Shown: piece after piece, positions 7,419 through 15,777 of the stretch
Numbering within the stretch: the stretch's first letter is position 1
Layout of the letters: each line of letters opens with the position of its first letter
Notes under the pieces: model-generated
Database searches by the model: none
What the model was told of the DNA's origin: nothing
What the model saw: the letters and a program-made list of their open reading frames with translations, nothing else
Source: Bifidobacterium breve
Lineage (GTDB): Bacteria; Actinomycetota; Actinomycetes; Nanopelagicales; Nanopelagicaceae
Length of the DNA: 32,335 nucleotides
Direction: 5' to 3'
NCBI GenBank assembly: GCA_945890205.1
Contig: CAMDCL010000010.1
Coordinates: 1 to 32,335, forward strand
Program-made: the position numbers and the translations under genes

Positions 7419-8852
7419 ATGAACTCGGAGTTAAGAAAGAGTGCACCTCTATTAGATGCCTATTTAGGCTACTTCGAAACTCAGCGCACAGCTTTCACAA
7501 TTCCAGGCCATAAACAAAAGGCCTATCGATTAGATCAAGGCCTCGGAACTGTCGTGGATTCAGATACTCCTCTGTATGGTGGACTTGATGAGATAAAACT
7601 TACTGAGGGAACTCTTAAGAAAGCAGAGGAGTTAGCCGCATCACTATGGGGCGCCGATTACGCACGGTTTTCAACTGGTGGATCAACCCATGCTAATCAG
7701 GCGATTATTTTGGCCTTGGGAAAACCAGGTGACAAGGTTGCGATCACCCGTACCGCTCATCGTTCAGTCCTAAGTGCACTTGTCTTAACAGGGTTAGAAC
7801 CGATTTGGTTAACCCCAGAGATTGATGAAACAACCGGTGTCCCTACCGGGATTCCTGTTTCAGAGCTAGAGCGTGTGCTAGATCAAAAACCTATTGCACT
7901 CTTATTAACAGAGCCTGGCTACTTGGGAGCGATCTCAGATCTTCCTGCACTGATTTCAAAGGCACATGAGAACTCAATTCCTGTAGTCATCGATGCAGCA
8001 TGGGGTGGACACTTTGGCTTTAACTCAAAGCTTCCTCAACATGTACTACAACTTGGTGCCGATGCATTAATTACTAGCGTTCATAAAGCATTGCCAGGCT
8101 ATAGCGCATCTGCATTGTTGTTGGCACAGGGCAAGTTTTTAAACCTAGACCGAATTGAGCAGAGTTTTGAGACGACACATACGACATCACCGGCCGGTGC
8201 ACCGCTTGCCTCAATCGATGGCTGTCGCGCTTTGCTACAAAGCCGTGGAGATCAGTTAACTGGCGATCTCTTGAAGTATGTCAATGATTTCAAGGCGCAG
8301 GTTCAATCACACTTTGAAAAACCAATCTTTCTCAACAGCAGCGACTTTGCTGCTGGACGTTTTGACCCAGTCAAGATTGTCTTACGAGCAAATATTCTTG
8401 GAGTTTCAGGGGTAGATATCGAAAAGGAGCTGCAAAAGGTAAATATCCGGGTTGAGATGGCTGATCAGGACACCATCGTTTTCCTTGCAACCCTTGCTGA
8501 TAACCCTGATGATTTCTCAGTTCTATCAGCGGCTTTGGTGAAAATTTTAAAAACTCTTAAGGCAACACCTCGACCAACTCAAACTTCTTTAAGCTGGTCA
8601 ATTGTTCCAACTGTGGCGGTATCTATGCGGGATGCCTATTTTGCAGATACTGAATTTGTTTCCGCGCAAATGGCGATCGGAAGGGTGAGCGCAGATCTGA
8701 TCGCACCATATCCGCCTGGTGTAGCTGTTGTGGCACCAGGAGAAGTGTTAACTGAGCAGATTGTCTCTGGATTATCTACGACACAAAAGGCCGGGGTACG
8801 AATCGCCTATGCAAGTGATCCAACCCTTGCAACCTACCGAGTAATTAAGTAG
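7419..8852 (+). CDS. Orn/Lys/Arg decarboxylase family PLP enzyme
   Basis: A 477-residue fold-type I PLP decarboxylase of the short Orn/Lys/Arg class, as in Bacillus SpeA. It removes the carboxyl group from arginine, lysine or ornithine to give agmatine, cadaverine or putrescine. Visible marks are the substrate loop FTIPGHKQ (residues 26-33), DTPLYGGLDE, the STGGSTHANQA cofactor segment (84-94), the VIDAAWGGHFGF Asp (190s) and the cofactor lysine K223 in SVHKALPG. It lacks the N-terminal response-regulator-like wing of the long inducible enzymes. Substrate cannot be assigned from sequence. Its location beside gabT and a gamma-glutamyltransferase-like gene suggests polyamine turnover. It converges on the RNase H gene with a 3-base gap. 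Confidence 0.88.
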   Translation: MNSELRKSAPLLDAYLGYFETQRTAFTIPGHKQKAYRLDQGLGTVVDSDTPLYGGLDEIKLTEGTLKKAEELAASLWGADYARFSTGGSTHANQAIILALGKPGDKVAITRTAHRSVLSALVLTGLEPIWLTPEIDETTGVPTGIPVSELERVLDQKPIALLLTEPGYLGAISDLPALISKAHENSIPVVIDAAWGGHFGFNSKLPQHVLQLGADALITSVHKALPGYSASALLLAQGKFLNLDRIEQSFETTHTTSPAGAPLASIDGCRALLQSRGDQLTGDLLKYVNDFKAQVQSHFEKPIFLNSSDFAAGRFDPVKIVLRANILGVSGVDIEKELQKVNIRVEMADQDTIVFLATLADNPDDFSVLSAALVKILKTLKATPRPTQTSLSWSIVPTVAVSMRDAYFADTEFVSAQMAIGRVSADLIAPYPPGVAVVAPGEVLTEQIVSGLSTTQKAGVRIAYASDPTLATYRVIK

Positions 8853-8855
8853 AAA

Positions 8856-9938
8856 TTAACGCAGGTGTGCCTGTTCATTTAAGGTACGCAGGGCACGTAA
8901 ACCATCACTTGGCCAAATGCTAACCGTTGTGATTGAACATGGTGAAACATCAATATGGAAGATACTTTCCGCTGGCGCACCGATGACAACTTTAACCGCT
9001 GACTTTATGGTGCCGTTATGGGTAACAACTGCAACACGTTGTCCTGGAAACTCTGCCGCGATTTGATTGAGGGCTGCATCAACACGTAAGGCAACGCTGT
9101 CATAGGACTCACCCTGTGGCGGTGCAAAACCTGTAGAGGAGATCCAGGATTGATAATCACCTGGATACTTTTCCTTTACCTCATCGATTGAAAGTCCATC
9201 CCAGACTCCAAATGAACATTCAATCCAAGCCTCTTCAAACACAATGGGTAGACCTGTTTGCCGGGAAAGTGCTTCAGCGGTTTGAGTAGTTCTCTTGAGA
9301 GGCGAGGCGATAATTACATCGGGATTGAACTGTGCAACCGCTGCTGCAACCTTTTCAGCTTGCTCCAGACCAATATGGGTCAGTTCAGGATTTAGTTCAC
9401 CATCACCTGAAAACCTCTTAAAGGGGGTCAAGATAGTTTCGCCATGGCGAATCAAAAATATAGTTGTTGCCTTTTCAGTAGAGAGTAAACGCTCCGTTAA
9501 GTAGTTTTGCTGAGTTTGAATGAGTTCGCCGCCACCTGCCTGTTGGTCAAGGGCCTTATTTGCAAGTCGATCTGCATGCGAGTTCTCATCACGTGGAATC
9601 CATGTGTAGTTCACTAAGGATGGGTTATGAGCCGAGCGTGCAGATTGAGCAAGAACTCTCATATCCGCATGCTTAATCTGCCAGCGACCTGACATCTGTT
9701 CTACAACTAGTTTGCTATCCATCTTTACATCAACTGTTGCCGTTGAATCAATCTCATTAATCGCCGTAAGTCCGGCAATAAGGCCGCTGTATTCAGCAAC
9801 GTTGTTGGTTGCAACCCCGATGAAATCAAAGAGCTCAGCAATAATCTTGCCGTTTTCAGTGATGACAGATCCATACCCTGCAGGACCAGGGTTTCCCCGT
9901 GATCCTCCATCTGCTGTCAGCAAGAAGTGTCGTGCCAC
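8856..9938 (-). CDS. bifunctional RNase H / histidine phosphatase
   Basis: A 360-residue fusion typical of actinobacteria (Mycobacterium Rv2228c type). Residues 1-132 form a type I RNase H domain with the full DEDD set D10, E49, D74 and D123; it cuts the RNA strand of RNA:DNA hybrids. A linker leads to a histidine phosphatase domain from about 158, with R164-H165-G166-E167 (H165 is the phosphorylated residue) and a second His in VTHNG; in mycobacteria this half has been linked to alpha-ribazole phosphatase (CobC) activity. The start is GTG 9938, directly after the TAA of the zinc-ribbon gene with no gap, so the two are cotranscribed and probably coupled. That gene order is conserved in actinobacteria. 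Confidence 0.95.
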   Translation of the reverse strand: MARHFLLTADGGSRGNPGPAGYGSVITENGKIIAELFDFIGVATNNVAEYSGLIAGLTAINEIDSTATVDVKMDSKLVVEQMSGRWQIKHADMRVLAQSARSAHNPSLVNYTWIPRDENSHADRLANKALDQQAGGGELIQTQQNYLTERLLSTEKATTIFLIRHGETILTPFKRFSGDGELNPELTHIGLEQAEKVAAAVAQFNPDVIIASPLKRTTQTAEALSRQTGLPIVFEEAWIECSFGVWDGLSIDEVKEKYPGDYQSWISSTGFAPPQGESYDSVALRVDAALNQIAAEFPGQRVAVVTHNGTIKSAVKVVIGAPAESIFHIDVSPCSITTVSIWPSDGLRALRTLNEQAHLR

Positions 9939-10667
9939 TTAAACCCCTCGCACCAAGATGCAACGGCACTCTTCGCAGCGGACAACCTCATCATCGGCTA
10001 AATCAGCCATTCGTTTGATCTCAACGGCGTTGATTGAAAGGTTACAGCCGGTGCATGAACCTGCAGATAAGGCCGCTGCACCTGCCCCACCACTTGTTTC
10101 TCTAATCTTTTCATATAGATCGATAAAAGCTTTTTCAACCCCTTGAATAATCTCTGCCCGATCCTTGGCAATCAACTCAAGATCCTTGTGAAAGATTGTT
10201 AATGCATTTTCTTTGCGGATTTCAAGATCTGCAATAACTGCGGCATGTTCTGCCTCCTCTGCCTTGAGGGTGGAAATTCGCTCATTAATGGCATCTACGC
10301 GCATCATGATTTCCAGTTCAACCTCTTCAAGTTCAGCTCGTCGCGCACCCAGTGTTCCCACCTCATGTTGCAACTGCTCTAACTCCTTAGGTGATGCTGA
10401 TCCCCCAATAAGTCGAGCCTCATCACGAGTTATGCGAGAGACGACCTGTTCGACATCAGCTTCGGCGCGCAATAGCTCGCGCTTAACATCGCTGAGCTCT
10501 GTCTCGGCAGCGATACGAAGATCCCGGGCGTTGTTTGACTTAATTACTGTACTTGCAAGCTCTGCGATTTCTGGAAGGTTTGCAGCCTTATGGCGCAGCG
10601 AGTTTGTCTGTTGATCAAAACGTGCAATATCCAAAATCGAACGCTGGTCGCTAGGAGATGCCTTCAT
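9939..10667 (-). CDS. C4-type zinc-ribbon coiled-coil protein
   Basis: A 242-residue protein of the actinobacterial zinc-ribbon family (Mycobacterium Rv2229c type). Most of it is a long charged coiled coil (about residues 10-185, rich in Glu, Arg and Ala heptads). The C terminus is a zinc ribbon with two CxxC pairs, CTGC and CEEC. Related Cj0706/CdsZ-like proteins have been proposed to act in ribosome or RNA-related stress responses, but its function here is not known. The start at ATG 10667 is set by GGAGGAA at 10672-10678; the longer frame to 10760 reads through the promoter region. It is followed directly by RNase H/phosphatase. Confidence 0.9.
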   Translation of the reverse strand: MKASPSDQRSILDIARFDQQTNSLRHKAANLPEIAELASTVIKSNNARDLRIAAETELSDVKRELLRAEADVEQVVSRITRDEARLIGGSASPKELEQLQHEVGTLGARRAELEEVELEIMMRVDAINERISTLKAEEAEHAAVIADLEIRKENALTIFHKDLELIAKDRAEIIQGVEKAFIDLYEKIRETSGGAGAAALSAGSCTGCNLSINAVEIKRMADLADDEVVRCEECRCILVRGV

Positions 10668-10671
10668 CTTA

Positions 10672-10678
10672 TTCCTCC
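10672..10678 (-). promoter_or_regulatory. Shine-Dalgarno site of the zinc-ribbon gene
   Basis: Minus-strand GGAGGAA ends 4 bases before ATG 10667 and decides the start. It is one of the strongest such sites in the window. Confidence 0.8.
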
Positions 10679-10702
10679 GACCGCTTATGTAAGTGCGCCT
10701 TA

Positions 10703-10731
10703 AGTTTAGGTCAGGGGGTAGTGAAAACCAA
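10703..10731 (-). promoter_or_regulatory. possible promoter of the zinc-ribbon / RNase H operon
   Basis: Minus-strand TTGGTT (10726-10731) and TAAACT (10703-10708) are 17 bases apart, leaving a leader of about 30 bases before ATG 10667. The match is moderate. The unit has a normal leader with a Shine-Dalgarno, unlike its leaderless neighbours. Confidence 0.4.
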
Positions 10732-10782
10732 ATAACTCTGTCGCACAGAAATATCTGCACAATTCATTGGTAGAGCCTGGCC

Positions 10783-11940
10783 TTAAATAGTTTGTTGCTT
10801 AGTCTCATCCCGATGCTTACGAAGATAAACCATAAATGGCGTTCCACCAGTTCCAACAGCAGATGGGTTTCCTGGGGTCGCTTGGGCTTGAGCATGAATA
10901 TAGGTGCCGGCATACTCCAAATGCATCGCTCTGAAGTTTGCAACTAATTCAACACAATCGTTAAAGAGCTCAGTTAAAGAGTTTTTCTTAGTAGAAGTTA
11001 CGAAATTACGCACTGAAGGACCGGCTTCTACCGCTTGGATGAAGGCAACATGGGTAGGAGGCATATACGTGCGCATCTCCATGAGGTACTCACGCAACTC
11101 ATCCTTCTCATGCTCAATACCCAACACACCATCCATCGCAGGAATAATTGCGCTCTGAGCACCGGTTTCACCACGAAACTTTTGCCCAACTCCTTTGTAC
11201 TGATCTACTCCCTCATACACCACACCATCTGGCAGAGAAGGATTGTTGCGCCAACCAAAAATATATGGGCGAACTCGGTGAAAATAAATGTAAGGATCGC
11301 ATCGTTCTGGCATACGACCTAACACTTCATACATCGCAGTTAACGCTGTGCGCAACTTAATGAGAGCGGCTTCAACCTTTTCTGCATCTCCTGAAACTAC
11401 CGCCTCTTGAGCTTGTTCAATCGCCTTGAGCGCCTTACCAGCTTTTTTCTCAATCTCAATATGGATTAAAATGAACCATTCTTCATCTTGACCACCTAGA
11501 AAACATTGCAGTAATCCAATATTTCCACATTCGATAGCACCAGATTTATCAAATCTGCGCCAATTATCAGAGGCATAACTTTGGTAGGAGAGAATTGGTG
11601 GGCGACCTACTAATTGTCCAACCTCATACCAAGGCTTAGCCAAAACCGCTGGCATAACAGTGGCGGCCTCATTTTCACTCCATTGGTACGCCTGTCCGAT
11701 ATAACTTAATACCAACATTGCTCTTTGTATTTCAGCTTCGCCATTTAATTTGCCGATATTGAATTGGGGAAGATTCTTAACTCTTTGACGAAAGTTTGTA
11801 CCCATTAATAACTTGGGAAGATCCTTGCCAAATTGATCCCACTCTTCATTTCCAGGTGATAGAGATAGCGCCGGATCAGATGAAGGTAGATAGCCAAACT
11901 CTTCAGTGATTCCATAATCGGCGATTTTGGCTGGCTTCAT
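10783..11940 (-). CDS. indoleamine 2,3-dioxygenase family heme enzyme
   Basis: A 385-residue IDO-family protein, close to the roughly 400 residues of vertebrate IDO1. IDO is a cytoplasmic heme dioxygenase that opens the indole ring of tryptophan to N-formylkynurenine. Family marks are RPYIFGW (about 228-234), the SAIIPAMDG segment, MPPTHVAFI (about 295-303), the proximal heme ligand H340 in FRAMHLEYAGTYI, and GTGGTPFMVYL near the C terminus, which matches the GTGGT loop of IDO that closes over the substrate. The start ATG 11940 has AAGGAG at 11945-11950. The gene sits 28 bases downstream of tRNA-Val, possibly reading from the same promoter. No kynurenine formamidase or kynureninase is adjacent, so the rest of the pathway is not visible here. 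Confidence 0.93.
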   Translation of the reverse strand: MKPAKIADYGITEEFGYLPSSDPALSLSPGNEEWDQFGKDLPKLLMGTNFRQRVKNLPQFNIGKLNGEAEIQRAMLVLSYIGQAYQWSENEAATVMPAVLAKPWYEVGQLVGRPPILSYQSYASDNWRRFDKSGAIECGNIGLLQCFLGGQDEEWFILIHIEIEKKAGKALKAIEQAQEAVVSGDAEKVEAALIKLRTALTAMYEVLGRMPERCDPYIYFHRVRPYIFGWRNNPSLPDGVVYEGVDQYKGVGQKFRGETGAQSAIIPAMDGVLGIEHEKDELREYLMEMRTYMPPTHVAFIQAVEAGPSVRNFVTSTKKNSLTELFNDCVELVANFRAMHLEYAGTYIHAQAQATPGNPSAVGTGGTPFMVYLRKHRDETKQQTI

Positions 11941-11944
11941 GGAG

Positions 11945-11950
11945 CTCCTT
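11945..11950 (-). promoter_or_regulatory. Shine-Dalgarno site of the IDO gene
   Basis: Minus-strand AAGGAG lies 4 bases before ATG 11940. With no clear promoter in the 28 bases to the tRNA, it suggests translation from a transcript that starts upstream of or within the tRNA gene. Confidence 0.65.
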
Positions 11951-11968
11951 AAGTTTTATTTCAAAACG

Positions 11969-12040
11969 TGGGCGGTGAGGGTTTCGAACCCCCGACATTC
12001 TCGGTGTAAACGAGACGCTCTACCACTGAGCTAACCACCC
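11969..12040 (-). tRNA. tRNA-Val (UAC)
   Basis: The minus strand folds into a full cloverleaf of 72 bases. The acceptor stem is GGGTGGT paired with ACCGCCC, followed by discriminator A. The D arm is GCTC/GAGC, the anticodon stem TCTCG/CGAGA holds loop TTTACAC (anticodon TAC), and the T arm is GGGGG-TTCGAAA-CCCTC. CCA is not encoded (the next bases are CGT), so the CCA-adding enzyme is needed. Confidence 0.97.
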
Positions 12041-12056
12041 GATCTTGCAGACCCAA

Positions 12057-12062
12057 ATCTTA
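12057..12062 (-). promoter_or_regulatory. possible -10 of tRNA-Val
   Basis: Minus-strand TAAGAT lies 16 bases before the mature tRNA 5' end, giving a short leader of about 10 bases for RNase P to remove. No clear -35 is visible. Confidence 0.35.
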
Positions 12063-12093
12063 ACTTACGAGCCCGCAATCTCCTAAATCACGC

Positions 12094-12549
12094 TTACAGA
12101 GCAGCGATAGCCGCCTTGTAATCAGCGTTCTCACGCGCCGCCCAACCATTCTTAACTTCCCAGCGCAGAACACCTTCTTTGTCGATTAGGAAGCTACCAC
12201 GCAAGGCACAACCCTTTGACTCTTCAAAGACTCCGTATGACTTTGCAACTGCGCCATGTGGCCAGAAATCTGAAAGAACTGGGAACTCATACTTTTCTTG
12301 CTCTGCAAAAACACGTTGTGTAAATGGAGAATCACATGAGATAGCAAGCAGCTGTAGATCATCATTTTGAAATGATGAAAGATCATCGCGTATGGCACAC
12401 AGCTCACCGGTGCAGGTTCCAGTAAATGAGAAGGGATAAAACATCAGCAAGACATTTTTTTGCCCTTTAAAGGAGGAGAGTGAAACCTTTTCTCCATGTT
12501 GATTTGCAATTTCAAAATCTGGTGCTGCTTGTCCAATTGTTAAACTCAT
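12094..12549 (-). CDS. AhpE/Bcp-type peroxiredoxin
   Basis: A 151-residue thiol peroxidase that reduces hydroperoxides. The peroxidatic cysteine is C46 in the PxxxTxxC motif (P39-FSF-T43-GT-C46). Overall it resembles mycobacterial AhpE (Rv2238c), a 1-Cys enzyme. However, a second cysteine, C51, sits five residues on (CTGELC), the CX4C spacing of Bcp/PrxQ, so an intramolecular disulfide is possible. The start ATG 12549 is set by a leaderless -10 (TAAGTT) that overlaps the stop codon of DUF3052, so this gene can be transcribed apart from it. DUF3052 and aceE neighbours repeat the order in Mycobacterium. Confidence 0.92.
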   Translation of the reverse strand: MSLTIGQAAPDFEIANQHGEKVSLSSFKGQKNVLLMFYPFSFTGTCTGELCAIRDDLSSFQNDDLQLLAISCDSPFTQRVFAEQEKYEFPVLSDFWPHGAVAKSYGVFEESKGCALRGSFLIDKEGVLRWEVKNGWAARENADYKAAIAAL

Positions 12550-12555
12550 GTCCCA

Positions 12556-12561
12556 AACTTA
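12556..12561 (-). promoter_or_regulatory. -10 element of the peroxiredoxin gene, leaderless type
   Basis: Minus-strand TAAGTT followed by 6 bases and ATG 12549. Its first three bases (TAA) are the stop codon of the upstream DUF3052 gene. Confidence 0.6.
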
Positions 12562-12951
12562 CCTCTTGCCCGCCTTACGTGCCACTAATCGAGTTGCGGT
12601 CCAATCCTTTGCGAGCGCGATGGTAGATGTAACACTCAGGCCTGCAATTGGTGCTGCATCTTGGATATCACTTGGTTCGACATGGCCAGCTCGCCCAGCC
12701 TTTGGGGTCATTACCCAAATTGGCCCCGTTTCAGACAAGTAAGTCAGCCCATCCATCAACTCATCAACTAAATCTCCATCACCTTCACGCCACCAAATGA
12801 TCACAGCATCAACAACTTCAGATGTTGATCCCTCTAAAAATGTTGTTCCTGTAATAGCCATAATCTGATCTCGAAGTGTGGAATCACAGTCGCTATCGTG
12901 GCCAACCTCCAAAACAAGGTCATCCTTGGCCAATCCCATACGTGTAGGCAC
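12559..12951 (-). CDS. DUF3052 family protein
   Basis: A 130-residue actinobacterial DUF3052 protein (Mycobacterium Rv2239c type), of unknown function. The family signature is clear: [20 protein letters not shown] in the middle, [20 protein letters not shown], then a C-terminal [12 protein letters not shown]. No catalytic motif is recognisable. The start is uncertain between GTG 12951 and the in-frame ATG 12939, which gives MGLAKDD and lies 12 bases after TAGCCT. It is divergent from aceE across about 105 bases and followed by the peroxiredoxin gene, an order conserved widely in actinobacteria. That conservation hints at a role connected with pyruvate dehydrogenase or redox state, but this is only association. 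Confidence 0.9.
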   Translation of the reverse strand: MPTRMGLAKDDLVLEVGHDSDCDSTLRDQIMAITGTTFLEGSTSEVVDAVIIWWREGDGDLVDELMDGLTYLSETGPIWVMTPKAGRAGHVEPSDIQDAAPIAGLSVTSTIALAKDWTATRLVARKAGKR

Positions 12952-13044
12952 AGGCTAAGTCCACACTTTGCAGGCCTCGAGCGCAAGAGGAGGACAGGCT
13001 CAATTTCACACCCGCTCAATTTCCACTTCAGGGGCAGGAAGGGC

Positions 13045-13050
13045 GAGAAT
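13045..13050 (+). promoter_or_regulatory. possible -10 of aceE, leaderless position
   Basis: GAGAAT followed by 6 bases (AGGGCC) and ATG 13057. It matches TATAAT at four positions but lacks the first T. AGGG could instead serve as a short ribosome binding site. Confidence 0.4.
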
Positions 13051-13056
13051 AGGGCC

Positions 13057-15777
13057 ATGAGTGAAAACTTCGAGGCGCCAGATCTCAACATTGAGCAGTT
13101 AGTCGATACCGACCCTACAGAGTCTGCTGAATGGAGAGCCTCCTTTGATGCAGCTCTCAAGGCCGCTGGTCCAGTTCGCGCTCGCTATTTAATGCTCAAT
13201 CTTTTAAATCACGCCCAGGAACAAAATGTTGGAATCTCATCCCTTCGCACCACTGATTACATCAACACTATTCCCCCAGAGCATGAGGCAAAGTTTCCAG
13301 GTGATGAGGAGCTCGAGCGCAAGATTCGCCGCATCAACCGTTGGAACGCAGCGATGTTGGTACACCGTGCGCAACGTCCAGGTGTTGGAGTCGGTGGACA
13401 TATTTCAACTTATGCATCATCTGCTGCACTGTATGAGGTTGGTTTCAATCACTTCTTCCGCGGACAGGATCACCCAGGTGGTGGAGATCAGATTTTCTTC
13501 CAGGGACATGCAAGCCCCGGAATGTATGCACGTGCATTTCTAGAAGGTCGTTTAACTGAGGACCAACTCGATGGATTCCGCCAAGAGCTTTCACATCCAG
13601 GTGGTGGACTTTCTTCTTATCCTCACCCACGTTTGATGCCAGATTTCTGGCAGTTCCCAACTGTGTCAATGGGTATTGGACCACTGAATGCGATTTATCA
13701 GGCCCGTTACAACCGTTACTTACACAACCGTGGAATCAAAGATACAAGTGATCAACATGTGTGGGCCTTCCTCGGTGATGGTGAAGTTGATGAAGTAGAT
13801 ACTTTGGGTGCAATCGGTCTTGCAACTCGCGAAAAGTTAGACAACTTAACCTTTGTTATCAACTGTAATTTGCAACGCCTAGATGGTCCGGTTCGCGGAA
13901 ATGGAAAGATTATCCAAGAGCTCGAATCCATCTTTGGTGGAGCGGGCTGGAATGTTATTAAGGTTGTATGGGGCCGTGGCTGGGATCCACTATTGGCCCA
14001 GGATCGTGAAGGCGCACTTGTAAAGATTATGAATGAAACCCTCGATGGGGATTATCAAACCTTTAAGGCTGAATCCGGAAAGTATGTTCGCGATAACTTC
14101 TTTGCCCGTGATCCACGTGCGGCAGCGATGGTTGCGAATTGGTCCGATGATCAAATTTGGAACCTCAAGCGTGGTGGACATGATTATCAAAAGCTTTTTG
14201 CCGCATATACAGCCGCTACTCAAAAAAATGGCCGGCCAACAGTTATTTTGGCTAAGACTGTTAAGGGTTGGACACTTGGCTCTCACTTCGAAGGTCGCAA
14301 CTCAACCCACCAGATGAAGAAGATGACGCTGGAAGATATTCAAAAGTTCCGCGACACATTGCACCTAGATATTCCAGATGAGAAATTAGATAAGTATCTA
14401 CCTCCTTATTACAAGCCTGCCGCTGATTCTCCAGAGGCTAAGTACCTGGCTGAACGTCGTGCAGAGCTTGGTGGTTCGATACCGCGCCGTCGTGCAATTT
14501 CTCGTCCATTAACAATGCCAGCTGACTCTGTTTATGAGTCTGTAAAGCGCGGTTCAGGACACCAAGAGATCGCAACAACCATGGCCTTTGTTCGCATGTT
14601 GAAGGATCTTGTTAAGGATCCAGGGTTGGGCAATCGCATTGTGCCAATCATTCCTGATGAGGCCCGTACCTTTGGTATGGACTCTTTGTTCCCAACGATG
14701 AAGATTTACTCTCCACATGGTCAGCAGTACACAGCGGTAGATCGTGAATTGATGTTGTCATATAAGGAATCAACTTCTGGTGTGATTCTGCATGAAGGTA
14801 TTAATGAGGCGGGATCGGTTGCTTCATTTACCGCTGTTGGATCTTCGTATTCGACACATGATGAACCAATGATTCCTATGTATATCTTTTATTCGATGTT
14901 TGGATTCCAGCGCACCGGAGATGCTTTCTGGGCCGCTGCAGATCAGATGGTTCGTGGCTTCGTAATCGGTGCAACCGCCGGTCGTACAACTCTCAATGGT
15001 GAAGGCTTGCAACATGAGGATGGTCACTCACATCTTCTAGCGGCAACTAACCCTGCGGTAGTTTCTTATGACCCAGCATTTGCATACGAACTAGGTCACA
15101 TTGTTAAGGATGGCCTTCGCCGTATGTATGGTGAAAACAGCGAGAACATTTTCTATTACCTCACCGTTTACAACGAGCCATATGTACATCCAGCAGAGCC
15201 TGAAAATCTAGATGTTGATGGATTGCTCAAGGGAATTTACTTGTACTCCCCTGCTAAGAGTTCACGTAAGAAGAGTGCACAGATCTTGGCATCTGGTGTT
15301 GGAGTTAACTGGGCTATGAAGGCTCAGCAACTTCTTGCAGATGATTGGGGCGTTAACGCATCTGTTTGGTCTGTAACTTCCTGGAATGAGCTTCGCCGCG
15401 ATGGTTTAGAAACTGATCGTCACAACCTACTTAATCCAACAGATCGTCGTAGCGCTTACATCACCAAGAAGTTGGCCCACACAAAGGGTCCAGTAGTTGC
15501 AGTCAGCGATTTCATGCGAGCGGTTCAAGATCAGGTTGCTCCATGGGTTGATCGGCCTTTCTACTCACTTGGAACAGATGGCTTTGGTCTCTCTGATACT
15601 CGTGGTGCGCTTCGCCGTCACTTCAAGGTTGATGCAGAATCAATCGCAATCGCCGTGTTGCAGCAACTCTGTAACCAAGGTGAGATCAAGCAGAGCATTG
15701 TCACGCAGGCGATGGATAAGTATCGTATCCATGATGTCTCAGCTGCAGATGCTGGCAATACAGAAGGATCGGGTTGA
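13057..15777 (+). CDS. aceE: pyruvate dehydrogenase E1, homodimeric type
   Basis: A 906-residue homodimeric E1 of the pyruvate dehydrogenase complex, which uses thiamine diphosphate to decarboxylate pyruvate and acetylate the lipoyl domain of E2. The thiamine diphosphate motif GDGEVDE is at 240-246 and ends about 25 residues later with [12 protein letters not shown]. The N-terminal [20 protein letters not shown] segment, the [11 protein letters not shown] segment and the central [12 protein letters not shown] region match AceE. Length is normal. The start ATG 13057 gives the usual acidic N-terminal tail; frames upstream reach back into DUF3052. E2 and E3 genes are not in the window. Its TGA stop overlaps the TTG start of glgE. 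Confidence 0.97.
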   Translation: MSENFEAPDLNIEQLVDTDPTESAEWRASFDAALKAAGPVRARYLMLNLLNHAQEQNVGISSLRTTDYINTIPPEHEAKFPGDEELERKIRRINRWNAAMLVHRAQRPGVGVGGHISTYASSAALYEVGFNHFFRGQDHPGGGDQIFFQGHASPGMYARAFLEGRLTEDQLDGFRQELSHPGGGLSSYPHPRLMPDFWQFPTVSMGIGPLNAIYQARYNRYLHNRGIKDTSDQHVWAFLGDGEVDEVDTLGAIGLATREKLDNLTFVINCNLQRLDGPVRGNGKIIQELESIFGGAGWNVIKVVWGRGWDPLLAQDREGALVKIMNETLDGDYQTFKAESGKYVRDNFFARDPRAAAMVANWSDDQIWNLKRGGHDYQKLFAAYTAATQKNGRPTVILAKTVKGWTLGSHFEGRNSTHQMKKMTLEDIQKFRDTLHLDIPDEKLDKYLPPYYKPAADSPEAKYLAERRAELGGSIPRRRAISRPLTMPADSVYESVKRGSGHQEIATTMAFVRMLKDLVKDPGLGNRIVPIIPDEARTFGMDSLFPTMKIYSPHGQQYTAVDRELMLSYKESTSGVILHEGINEAGSVASFTAVGSSYSTHDEPMIPMYIFYSMFGFQRTGDAFWAAADQMVRGFVIGATAGRTTLNGEGLQHEDGHSHLLAATNPAVVSYDPAFAYELGHIVKDGLRRMYGENSENIFYYLTVYNEPYVHPAEPENLDVDGLLKGIYLYSPAKSSRKKSAQILASGVGVNWAMKAQQLLADDWGVNASVWSVTSWNELRRDGLETDRHNLLNPTDRRSAYITKKLAHTKGPVVAVSDFMRAVQDQVAPWVDRPFYSLGTDGFGLSDTRGALRRHFKVDAESIAIAVLQQLCNQGEIKQSIVTQAMDKYRIHDVSAADAGNTEGSG

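Noticed and set aside
11941-12040. Attachment site / integrated element at tRNA-Val
   Set aside because: No repeat of the tRNA 3' end, integrase or phage-like gene was seen; only the adjacency with IDO remains.
12898-13056. N-terminal extension of AceE into the DUF3052 gene
   Set aside because: No homology, and it would overlap the divergent gene; ATG 13057 gives a normal-length protein.
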